A DNA stretch of 24,387 nt, taken from contig DBTW01000129.1 in assembly GCA_002307245.1 (NCBI GenBank), positions 1-24,387 of the forward strand. Direction: 5' to 3'. Source of the stretch: Spirochaetaceae bacterium UBA1306 (GTDB lineage: Bacteria; Spirochaetota; Spirochaetia; Treponematales; Rectinemataceae). Each line of letters starts with the position of its first letter. The stretch's first letter is position 1. A model generated the notes under the pieces. That model did not search any database. It was not told the DNA's origin and saw only the letters and a program-made list of their open reading frames with translations. Made by a program: the position numbers and the translations under genes. Positions 16,578 through 23,385 of the stretch are shown here, piece after piece.

Positions 16578-17386
16578 GCCCAGGCCTCCCCGGCGATCCG
16601 CGACTTCGATCGCCTAACGCGGAAACCGATGGAGCCCGGCACGGGCCGGTCGGTCGCGACGAAGAGGTAGCCCCCGCCGCAGCCCGAGTACATCGCCCCG
16701 CCGTAGGCCTCGCGGTAGTAGTCCAGCATGGCCATGAGGTCGACCTGCACGACGGGATGCCGCAAGGTGGCCGGCAGCAGGGCCTCCCAGGCGAGCATGC
16801 ATTCGCGCATCGAGGACTGGAGGGCGCCCAGGTCGCGCATCGCGATGGCGTCGTAGCAATCGCGGCCGGACTCGCCCAGGCGCTTCACCCAGCCGGGCTC
16901 GATGTTCTTGGTCAGCAGCGGCGAATAGCCCGAGGGCCTCTGCGCGACGGGCACTATCTTGAGCACGCGCTCGAGCCAGGCTATCGACGCGGGGTCCTCG
17001 CTGGACTCGATCCTGACGGGGAAGACGCCGCCCTCGCTGGTGGCGTCGAAGTCCATGCGGGTGATGCCGGGGTAGACCAGGCCGACCATGTCCTGGGCGC
17101 CCGAGGGATCGTCCTTGCCGCGGTTCTCCTCGGCGTAGAGCTCGCGCACCAGGTCGGCCGGCGGCCGGTCGGGAAGGCGCGTTCCCCAGAGACGGGCGGC
17201 GACCTTGCGCGTGCTCGTAGCCATGCCGGAGTAGTCCATGAAGCGGAAGTCGGGCTCGACGGCCACGACGGTCATGGAGCCCGGGGGAGAGGGATTGCGC
17301 TCGGACACGAAGGGCTGGTCGATCCAGCCCCCGCAGAGGGCGAGCCTATATGGTATTCCGCCGATCACCTCGGCTATGTCGTTCAT
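16574..17386 (-). CDS. GHMP-superfamily kinase-like protein (probable sugar kinase)
   Basis: A 270-residue protein related to sugar kinases of the GHMP superfamily, such as the heptose-7-phosphate kinase and fucokinase groups. N-terminal IPYRLALCGGWIDQP (11-25) matches the substrate-binding R-x-x-x-x-G-G-x-x-D motif. GMATST (54-59) lies where the glycine/serine ATP loop is expected but is a poor match. SGAQD (95-99) corresponds to the (G)SGxQD motif. YSGCGGGYLFV (233-243) is the C-terminal glycine-rich motif. At 270 residues it is shorter than the typical 330-350. The start has AGGAG seven bases upstream (17399-17394 region); upstream in-frame ATGs lie inside element B. Its product should feed the coupled nucleotidyltransferase. 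The atypical ATP loop leaves activity open. Confidence 0.8.
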   Translation of the reverse strand: MNDIAEVIGGIPYRLALCGGWIDQPFVSERNPSPPGSMTVVAVEPDFRFMDYSGMATSTRKVAARLWGTRLPDRPPADLVRELYAEENRGKDDPSGAQDMVGLVYPGITRMDFDATSEGGVFPVRIESSEDPASIAWLERVLKIVPVAQRPSGYSPLLTKNIEPGWVKRLGESGRDCYDAIAMRDLGALQSSMRECMLAWEALLPATLRHPVVQVDLMAMLDYYREAYGGAMYSGCGGGYLFVATDRPVPGSIGFRVRRSKSRIAGEAWA

Positions 17387-17414
17387 CGTGCTACTCCTAG
17401 GAAAATACAGGCGA

Positions 17415-17582
17415 CGAGAGGAGGGACACGGAGAGCACGGAGTCATCGGAGCCCACGGAGAAGAGAATAAAAAAGAGGGGGAATAAATAGGAAAAACATA
17501 CGCCACCTATCTATTCCCTCATCCCTAATTTGTCTTCTTCCCTGATCTCCGTGCTCTCTGTTATCTCCGTGTCCTCTTCTCG
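17415..17582. repeat. Inverted-repeat element B (ACACGGAG-type)
   Basis: A 168-base imperfect palindrome between the epimerase and kinase genes. The left end CGAGAGGAGG (17415-17424) and GACACGGAG (17425-17433) mirror CTCCGTGTC (17565-17573) and CCTCTTCTCG (17573-17582). Further CACGGAG copies lie at 17436-17442 and 17454-17460, with the reverse CTCCGTG at 17547-17553. The central stem GGGAATAAATAGG (17479-17491) pairs with CCTATCTATTCCC (17506-17518), 12 of 13 positions, around a 14-base loop. It is far less GC-rich than its neighbours and has no reading frame. Confidence 0.8.
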
Positions 17583-17598
17583 TTCAGCCGCCTGGTCG

Positions 17599-18648
17599 TC
17601 AGTCCACTACGCGCTTGCCAGCGGCACGGGCGGCGCGCTGGGTCTCGATCCAGCGATAGGTCTTCTCGAGGCCGACCTTGAAGGGCGTCGAGGGCTCCCA
17701 CTTGAGGACCTGCTTGATGAAGGTGTTGTCGGAATTGCGGCCCGCGACGCCCTTGGGGGCGGTCGGGTCGTAGGTCCGCTTCAGCTTCACGCCGCCTATC
17801 TCCTCGGCGAGGCTGACGAGGTGGTTGATCTCGATGAGCTCCGAGGAGCCGAGGTTGATGGGCGTGGCCACAAGCTCGTCGCAGTGGGTGATCTTGTCGA
17901 TGCCCTGCACGCAGTCGTCGATGTACATGAAGGACCGGGTCTGGGTGCCGTCGCCCCAGATGTCGATGGTGCCGGTCTTGCCCTCGATGGCTTCCTGGAC
18001 CTTGCGCGCGATGGCGGCGGGCGCCTTCTCGCGGCCGCCCATCCAGGTGCCGAAGGGGCCGTAGACGTTGTGGAAGCGGGCGATGAAGGTGGCCATGCCG
18101 CGCTCGGCCCAGTACTCCTGGCAGAACATCTCGGAAAGCAGCTTCTCCCAGCCGTAACCGCGCTCGGACATGGCGGGGTAGGCGTCGCTCTCCTTGAGGG
18201 CGCGCACGTGCGGGTCCTTCTGGAGGTCGGTGTTGTAGGCGCAGGCCGACGAGGAGTAGAAGTAGCGCTTGGCTCCGGCGCGCCAGGCCGCGTCGACCAT
18301 GTGCGTGTTGATCAGGATCGAGCGGAGGCAGTCGACGCGGTGGGTCTCGATGAAGCCCATGCCGCCCATGTCCGCGGCGAGGTTGTAGACCTCGGTGGCG
18401 CCCTGGACGGCGCGGCGGCAATTCTCCTCGATGGAAAGGTCGAGGCAGAGGTTCTCGACGCCGGGGACGGTCTGGTACCACTCGTAGATCGGCTTCTTGT
18501 CGATGGCGCGTATGCGCTTGAAGCCCTTCTTCGAGAAATAGGCCGCCAGGTTGCCGGCGATGAAGCCGCCGGCGCCGGCGATGACGATGAGGTCGTCCTT
18601 ACCCGCGGACGGAATCGGCTCTTTAGCTTTCGGGAATTCGTAGGCCAT
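17599..18648 (-). CDS. GDP-mannose 3,5-epimerase-like enzyme (extended SDR family)
   Basis: A 349-residue NAD-dependent sugar-nucleotide epimerase that closely resembles plant GDP-mannose 3,5-epimerase, which converts GDP-D-mannose to GDP-L-galactose (and GDP-L-gulose). GAGGFIAG (25-32) is the Rossmann NAD loop. NLAADMGGMGFI (89-100), RFHNVYGPFGTWMGGREKAPAA (191-212), GDGTQTRSF (232-240) and GRNSDN (303-308) are the family's long shared runs. The catalytic set of the plant enzyme is present: Cys136 in SSACAYN, Tyr165 and Lys169 in YGWEK, and Lys208 in GGREK. Length is normal. Start 18648 is fixed by a perfect AAGGAGG six bases upstream. It is first in a minus-strand cluster that includes manC, the source of its presumed substrate. 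It is divergent from a XylR-type regulator. Confidence 0.88.
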   Translation of the reverse strand: MAYEFPKAKEPIPSAGKDDLIVIAGAGGFIAGNLAAYFSKKGFKRIRAIDKKPIYEWYQTVPGVENLCLDLSIEENCRRAVQGATEVYNLAADMGGMGFIETHRVDCLRSILINTHMVDAAWRAGAKRYFYSSSACAYNTDLQKDPHVRALKESDAYPAMSERGYGWEKLLSEMFCQEYWAERGMATFIARFHNVYGPFGTWMGGREKAPAAIARKVQEAIEGKTGTIDIWGDGTQTRSFMYIDDCVQGIDKITHCDELVATPINLGSSELIEINHLVSLAEEIGGVKLKRTYDPTAPKGVAGRNSDNTFIKQVLKWEPSTPFKVGLEKTYRWIETQRAARAAGKRVVD

Positions 18649-18653
18649 AAAAT

Positions 18654-18660
18654 CCTCCTT
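18654..18660 (-). promoter_or_regulatory. Strong ribosome binding site of the epimerase gene
   Basis: The minus strand reads AAGGAGG, then GATTTT-like bases, then ATG at 18648. This match settles the start in preference to an in-frame ATG at 18738, which would run the protein through the nested inverted repeat. Confidence 0.8.
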
Positions 18661-18666
18661 AGTGCG

Positions 18667-18761
18667 TCGAAGCTTGTTGCCATTGAGCGGGGGGGCCACC
18701 TTTAGAAAAGCTTGCCCACCCCGCGCCCCCCTATCCAAATAGGCGTTCCAACAAGCTTCGA
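18667..18761. repeat. Nested inverted repeat with three AAGCTT sites between divergent genes
   Basis: TCGAAGCTTGTTG (18667-18679) and CAACAAGCTTCGA (18749-18761) are perfect 13-base inverted copies. Nested inside are GGGGGGC (18690-18696) and GCCCCCC (18725-18731), and a small palindrome CCTAT-CCAA-ATAGG (18730-18743). AAGCTT occurs at 18670, 18708 and 18753. It could be a pair of operators for the divergent regulator, or a long hairpin in the epimerase mRNA leader. Confidence 0.65.
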
Positions 18762-18796
18762 TGAACCATACACAGAGGATAGTCCAACCCTTCGTC

Positions 18797-18825
18797 TTGC
18801 GCCATACTCATTATGCGTGTAATGT
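18797..18825 (+). promoter_or_regulatory. Possible promoter for the XylR-type regulator
   Basis: TTGCGC (about 18797-18802) and TAATGT (18820-18825) are about 17 bases apart in an AT-rich patch. The resulting start would fall within a few bases of the ATG at 18834, again implying a leaderless or near-leaderless message. Both hexamers are imperfect. Confidence 0.25.
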
Positions 18826-18833
18826 ATATCGAA

Positions 18834-20036
18834 ATGCGCAAGATCGCCCTTTGCATGGAGCTCTCGGACTTTTACGAGCATGGCATAGCCCGAGGCCTCG
18901 TCCGCTATGCCAAGGCCAAGCCCGACTGGCGTATCTACGGCTACGGATGGATGTTCCGCTCCTTAACCGATATCGAGAAATGGGAAGGCGACGGCATCAT
19001 CGCGCGGGTCGAGGACTCAGGCACGGCCGACAAGCTCGCGGGCCTGGGCCTGCCGGTCGTCGATGTCGCCGGCGCCTATGTCCGTTCGCATTTCCGCAGC
19101 GTCGCCAACGACGACTTCCTAACGGGATACCAGGCGGCCATCCATCTCCTGGGCTGCGGCTTCGCGCGCTTCGCCTTCCTCGGCGTGTCGGGCACGAAGT
19201 GGTCGAATCTGCGCAAGGAAGGCTTCGAGCGCGCCCTCGAGCAACACGGGCTCGAGTCGGCGGGTGACAGTCGCCACGAGGCCGCCTGGCCCGCCTTCGA
19301 GCGCTCGCTCGCCTGGTGGGAAGGAGGGCGCGACGATCAAGGCGAGCTCGCGGCCTTCCTCGGCGGGCTCGCGGCGCCGACAGCCCTCTTCGCCTGCAAC
19401 GACACGACGGGGCTTCGCGCAACCGAGCTGGCAGGCGCTTCTGGCCTCTCCGTCCCCGAGTCCTTGGCCATCCTCGGCGTGGACAATGAGGACATTCTCT
19501 GCGAGCTCGCCTCGCCCAGCCTCTCGAGCATCCAGCTCGACTGCGAGGCCATCGGCTACCGGGCGGCCGCCGCCCTCGACGCGATCCTCGAAGGCGGCCC
19601 CGACGGGGGGCCCGAGGGCGGCGGATTATCCGAGGGCGCGAGCATCGCCGTACCGCCCAAGGAAGTGGTCGAGCGCGAATCGACGAGGATCTTCGCCTGC
19701 GAGGACGCCCTCGTAGCCAAGGCGGCCACCTTCATCCGAGCCCACGCCCACGAGGGCATAGACGTATCGGACATCCTCTCCGTCGTCTCGGCCTCGAGAC
19801 GCTCCCTCGAGATACGCTTCCGGGCCGCGATGGGCAGGAGCCTCCATGAGGAGATAATCCGGGTCAAGCTCGCTCGAGCCAAGCGCCTCCTCCGGGAAAG
19901 CGAGGCCACCATCGACCGCATCGCCGAGGATTCGGGCTTCGGCAACCTCGGCCGATTCCATACCGCGTTTCGCGAAGCCGAGGGTCTGTCCCCCAACGAG
20001 TGGAGGCGGCGATTCAGAAGCGAAGGCCCCGGCTGA
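18834..20036 (+). CDS. XylR-type regulator: LacI-like sensor domain plus AraC DNA-binding domain
   Basis: A 400-residue regulator with the domain order of E. coli XylR. Residues about 1-275 are a periplasmic-binding-protein-like sugar sensor: ARGLVRYAKAKPDWRIYGYGW, NDDFLTGYQAAIHLLGCGFARFAFLG, LFACNDTTGLRATELA and LGVDNEDILCELASPSLSSI all match the XylR/LacI ligand-binding pattern. Residues about 300-398 are an AraC-type double helix-turn-helix, ending DRIAEDSGFGNLGRFHTAFREAEGLSPNEWRRRF. I start at the third ATG (18834), because MRKIALCMEL leads straight into the first strand; 18813 and 18822 are alternatives and none has a Shine-Dalgarno. It is divergent from the sugar-nucleotide cluster and upstream of the TCA genes, and probably controls one of these or its own gene. 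The ligand is presumably a sugar. Confidence 0.88.
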   Translation: MRKIALCMELSDFYEHGIARGLVRYAKAKPDWRIYGYGWMFRSLTDIEKWEGDGIIARVEDSGTADKLAGLGLPVVDVAGAYVRSHFRSVANDDFLTGYQAAIHLLGCGFARFAFLGVSGTKWSNLRKEGFERALEQHGLESAGDSRHEAAWPAFERSLAWWEGGRDDQGELAAFLGGLAAPTALFACNDTTGLRATELAGASGLSVPESLAILGVDNEDILCELASPSLSSIQLDCEAIGYRAAAALDAILEGGPDGGPEGGGLSEGASIAVPPKEVVERESTRIFACEDALVAKAATFIRAHAHEGIDVSDILSVVSASRRSLEIRFRAAMGRSLHEEIIRVKLARAKRLLRESEATIDRIAEDSGFGNLGRFHTAFREAEGLSPNEWRRRFRSEGPG

Positions 20037-20171
20037 TATTTCAGCACTGTAGCTTACGTATAACTACTCACCGGTGTTGCATTTTTATGCAGTTTCTTGA
20101 TATGACTACTGCCCAATAGACTTAATCGAAGATTTCGCATAATAAGGCGTATACGACTATTCGGAGGCAGC
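20037..20171 (+). promoter_or_regulatory. AT-rich leader and candidate promoters of the TCA operon
   Basis: This 135-base gap is clearly richer in A and T than its surroundings. TTGATA (20097-20102) with CTTAAT (20121-20126) at an 18-base spacing is the best -35/-10 pair; CATAAT (20138-20143) is a second possible -10. TGCAT-TTTT-ATGCA (20078-20091) is a small perfect palindrome just upstream that could be an operator. A GGAGG (20163-20167) precedes the aconitase ATG. I see no terminator for the regulator gene here. Confidence 0.4.
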
Positions 20172-22142
20172 ATGGGAAAGAGCCTGACGCGAAAGATCCT
20201 CGAGTCCCATATCGTCGAGGGCGAGTGGAAGGCGGGGACGGAGATCGGCATCCGCATCGACCAGACGCTGACACAGGACGCCACGGGGACTATGGCCTAT
20301 CTCCAATTCGAGGCCATGGGCATCCGCGCGCTCGCATCCGATCTCTCGGTCAGCTATATCGACCACAACACCTTGCAGATGGGCTTCGAGAACGCCGACG
20401 ACCACCGCTACCTCCTGTCGGTCGCGCGCAAGTACGGCATCGTCATGTCCAGGGCCGGGAACGGCATCTGCCACCAGGTGCACCTCGAGCGCTTCGGGAA
20501 GCCGGGCGCGACCCTGCTGGGCTCCGACAGCCACACGCCGACGGGCGGCGGGATCGGCATGGCCGCCATCGGCGCGGGAGGACTCGACGTCGCGCTGGCC
20601 ATGGGCGGCGCGCCCTTCTTCCTTCCCTGCCCCGAGGTCGTTCGCATAACGCTCAAAGGCCGGCTCGGGCCCTGGGTCTCGGCCAAGGACGCCGTGCTCA
20701 AGGTCCTCGAGAAATTCGGCACCAAGGGCAACGTTGGGCGGATATTCGAGTACACCGGCCCCGGCCTCGCCTCCCTCTCCGTGCCCGAGCGGGCGACGAT
20801 CGCCAATATGGGCGCCGAGTGCGGGGTCACGACCTCCATCTTCCCGAGCGACGAGGCCACGCGCGGCTTCCTGCGCGCCCAGGGCCGGGAAGGCGACTGG
20901 GCCCCCCTCGACGCCGATCCCGACGCCGCGTACGACCTGGAGGCCGAGATCGACCTGTCCGCCCTGGAGCCCCTGGCCGCCCGCCCCCACTCCCCGGGAA
21001 ACGTCAGCGCGGTGAAGGACCTCTCGGGCATCAAGGTGGACCAGGTCTGCGTCGGCAGCTGCACGAATTCTTCATACAAAGACTTGGCCACCGTCGCCCT
21101 CATGCTCCGGGGCCGCGTGGTCCCCGCCGATGTCAGCCTCGTGGTGACGCCGGGCTCGCGGCAGGTCCTGCTGAACATCGAGCGCGACGGCTATCTCGCC
21201 GACATCATCGCGGCCGGGGCGCGCATCGTCGAGCCCTCCTGCTCCTTCTGCATCGGCAACGGCCAGGCGCCCGCGAGCGGCGCGGTGTCCCTGCGCAGCT
21301 CGAACCGCAACTTCGAGGGCCGCTCGGGCACGGCCGACGCCCAAGTCTACCTCGTGAGCCCCGAGACCGCGATCGCCTCGGCCCTGCTCGGCCGCATCGC
21401 GGGCGGAAGCGAGCTCGAGGCCGAACTCGGCGTGAAGCCGCCGCGGCCGGAGCTGCCGGAGTCCTACCTGACCGACGACCGCATGATCATCGCGCCCCTG
21501 CCGGTCCCTGAGCGCGAGGCGGTCGAGATCGTCCGCGGCCCCAACATCGGCGGACCGCCATCGGTGGCCGCGGTTCCGGAGAGCCTCTCCGGCAGGGCGG
21601 CGATCAAGGTCGGGGACAAGATCACCACCGACCACATCATGCCCGCCGGGGCGCGATTGAAGTACCGCAGCAACATCCAGGCCTACTCGGCCTTCGTCTT
21701 CGAGGGCGTCGACCCGCTCTTCGCCGCCAGGGCCGCGGCCCTGCGCGACTCAGGTTCGCATAACGTGATCGTGGCCGGCCTCTCCTACGGCCAGGGCTCC
21801 TCGCGCGAGCACGCGGCCATCTGCCCCGCCGCCCTCGGCGTCCGGGCGGTCATAGCCAAGTCCTTCGAACGCATGCACAAGGCCAACCTCGTGAACTTCG
21901 GGGTCCTGCCCCTGAGCTTCGCTAGGGAATCCGACTACGACCTGGTCGACCAGGGCGACGAGCTGGAGATCAGGGGCCTCCGCGAGGCCGTGGCCTCGGG
22001 GAAGACGGAGCTGCTGGTCCGCGACGCGACCAAGGGCATCGATTTCACGGTCCTCTGCGAGCTCAGCGAGCGGCAGAGGCGGATCGCGACGGCCGGCGGC
22101 GCCCTGGCCGCGGCGGCCGCGGCAGCCAAGGGGAGGAAGTAA
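20172..22142 (+). CDS. Aconitate hydratase (short, monomeric form)
   Basis: A 656-residue iron-sulfur enzyme that isomerises citrate to isocitrate in the TCA cycle. The three [4Fe-4S] ligands are Cys297 (VGSCTNS), Cys357 and Cys360 (EPSCSFC). Active-site runs include YIDHN (62-66), GSDSHTPTGGG (117-127) and, in the C-terminal swivel domain, KITTDHIMPAGA and SYGQGSSREHA. At about 650 residues it is the compact type seen in many bacteria and in mitochondrial enzymes (about 750), not the 850-900-residue AcnA/AcnB. It carries an Ala-rich C-terminal tail. GGAGG lies four bases before the ATG. The stop TAA is directly followed by the isocitrate dehydrogenase ATG, so the two are coupled. Confidence 0.95.
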   Translation: MGKSLTRKILESHIVEGEWKAGTEIGIRIDQTLTQDATGTMAYLQFEAMGIRALASDLSVSYIDHNTLQMGFENADDHRYLLSVARKYGIVMSRAGNGICHQVHLERFGKPGATLLGSDSHTPTGGGIGMAAIGAGGLDVALAMGGAPFFLPCPEVVRITLKGRLGPWVSAKDAVLKVLEKFGTKGNVGRIFEYTGPGLASLSVPERATIANMGAECGVTTSIFPSDEATRGFLRAQGREGDWAPLDADPDAAYDLEAEIDLSALEPLAARPHSPGNVSAVKDLSGIKVDQVCVGSCTNSSYKDLATVALMLRGRVVPADVSLVVTPGSRQVLLNIERDGYLADIIAAGARIVEPSCSFCIGNGQAPASGAVSLRSSNRNFEGRSGTADAQVYLVSPETAIASALLGRIAGGSELEAELGVKPPRPELPESYLTDDRMIIAPLPVPEREAVEIVRGPNIGGPPSVAAVPESLSGRAAIKVGDKITTDHIMPAGARLKYRSNIQAYSAFVFEGVDPLFAARAAALRDSGSHNVIVAGLSYGQGSSREHAAICPAALGVRAVIAKSFERMHKANLVNFGVLPLSFARESDYDLVDQGDELEIRGLREAVASGKTELLVRDATKGIDFTVLCELSERQRRIATAGGALAAAAAAAKGRK

Positions 22143-23357
22143 ATGAAGATCGCGGTAAAGACGCCCATAGCCGAGCTCGACGGCGACGAGATGACGCGGG
22201 TCATCTGGTCGATGATCAAGGACAAGCTCATACTGCCCCACCTGGACGTGAAGCTCGAGTACTACGACCTCGGCGTCAAGGAGCGCGACCGCACGGACGA
22301 TGCGGTGACCCTGGCCGCGGCCGAGGCCATAGGCCGGCTGGGCGTCGGCGTGAAGTGCGCGACCATAACTCCGGACGCGGACCGCGTGGGCGAGTACTCC
22401 CTCAAGAAGGCCTGGCCCTCGCCCAACGGCACGCTGCGGGGCATCCTCGACGGGACCGTCTTCCGCAAGCCCATCCTGGTGAAGAACATCAAGCCGGCCG
22501 TGAGGTCCTGGGTCAAGCCGATCGTGATCGGCCGCCACGCCTACGGCGACCTGTACAAGGCCGTCGACTTCGCCGTGCCCGGGGCGGGCCTCGCCGAGCT
22601 GGTATACACGCCGAAGGGCGGCGGCGAGGCGAGCCGCGTCAAGATCCACGAATTCTCCGGCCCCGGCGTGGTCCAGGGCATGCACAACACCGACGCCTCG
22701 ATCGAGTCCTTCGCCAAGGCCTGTTTCGCCTACGCGCTGTCGGAAAAGACGGACCTCTGGTTCGCCGCGAAGGACACGATCAGCAAGACCTACCACGCCC
22801 GTTTCAAGGACATCTTCACCGAAGCCGCGGCCGCCCGAGGCGACGCGTTGCGCGAAGCCGGTATAGCCTACCGCTACATGCTCATCGACGACGCCGTCGC
22901 CCAGGTGATGAAGCACCCGGGCGGCATGCTCTGGGCCTGCACGAACTACGACGGCGACGTCTTCTCGGACATGATAGCCTCGGGCTTCGGGTCCCTCGGC
23001 ATGATGAGCTCGGTCCTCGTGTCCCCCGATGGGGCCTTTGAGTACGAGGCGGCGCACGGCACGGTCAGGCGCCACTACTACGAGCACCTGAAGGGCAACC
23101 CGACGAGCACGAATTCGGTCGCCTCGATCTTCGCCTGGTCCGGGGCCCTGCGCAAGCGCGGCGAGCTCGACGCGACCCCCGAGGTGACGCGCTTCGCCGA
23201 CGAGCTCGAGGCCGCCGTCATCGGGATCATAGAGAGGGGTATCGTGACCAAGGACCTCGTCGCCCTCGTCGAGCCCAGGCCAGCGGGCTACGAGAGCACC
23301 GAGGGCTTCATCGACGAGGTCGCGGCCTCCCTGGGCCGGCGGCTCGCGGGAGCCTAG
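22143..23357 (+). CDS. icd: Isocitrate dehydrogenase, NADP-dependent, homodimeric (eukaryotic-like) type
   Basis: A 404-residue enzyme that oxidises isocitrate to 2-oxoglutarate. It belongs to the subfamily that includes human IDH1/IDH2: ELDGDEMTRVIW (11-22), SPNGTLR (93-99) for isocitrate, Arg108 and Arg131, the catalytic Tyr in RHAYGDLY, Lys210, and the metal-binding Asp272 and Asp276 in NYDGDVFSD. HGTVRRHYY carries Arg310 and His311, where the human enzyme has the residues that bind the NADP 2'-phosphate, so NADP use is likely. The ATG abuts the aconitase stop, with AGGAAG inside the end of that gene as ribosome binding site. Citrate synthase follows 28 bases later. Confidence 0.94.
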   Translation: MKIAVKTPIAELDGDEMTRVIWSMIKDKLILPHLDVKLEYYDLGVKERDRTDDAVTLAAAEAIGRLGVGVKCATITPDADRVGEYSLKKAWPSPNGTLRGILDGTVFRKPILVKNIKPAVRSWVKPIVIGRHAYGDLYKAVDFAVPGAGLAELVYTPKGGGEASRVKIHEFSGPGVVQGMHNTDASIESFAKACFAYALSEKTDLWFAAKDTISKTYHARFKDIFTEAAAARGDALREAGIAYRYMLIDDAVAQVMKHPGGMLWACTNYDGDVFSDMIASGFGSLGMMSSVLVSPDGAFEYEAAHGTVRRHYYEHLKGNPTSTNSVASIFAWSGALRKRGELDATPEVTRFADELEAAVIGIIERGIVTKDLVALVEPRPAGYESTEGFIDEVAASLGRRLAGA

Positions 23358-23385
23358 CGATCGAAGCAATAAGGGGGGTAAGGCC

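Noticed and set aside
17530..18705. 391-codon plus-strand open frame opposite the epimerase
   Set aside because: The sense-strand epimerase has full catalytic motifs and an AAGGAGG site; the antisense frame has no recognisable motif and begins inside element B.
20078..20091. TGCAT-TTTT-ATGCA hairpin considered as the terminator of the regulator gene
   Set aside because: The stem is only five mostly weak pairs and no U-run follows; it is kept only as a possible operator.
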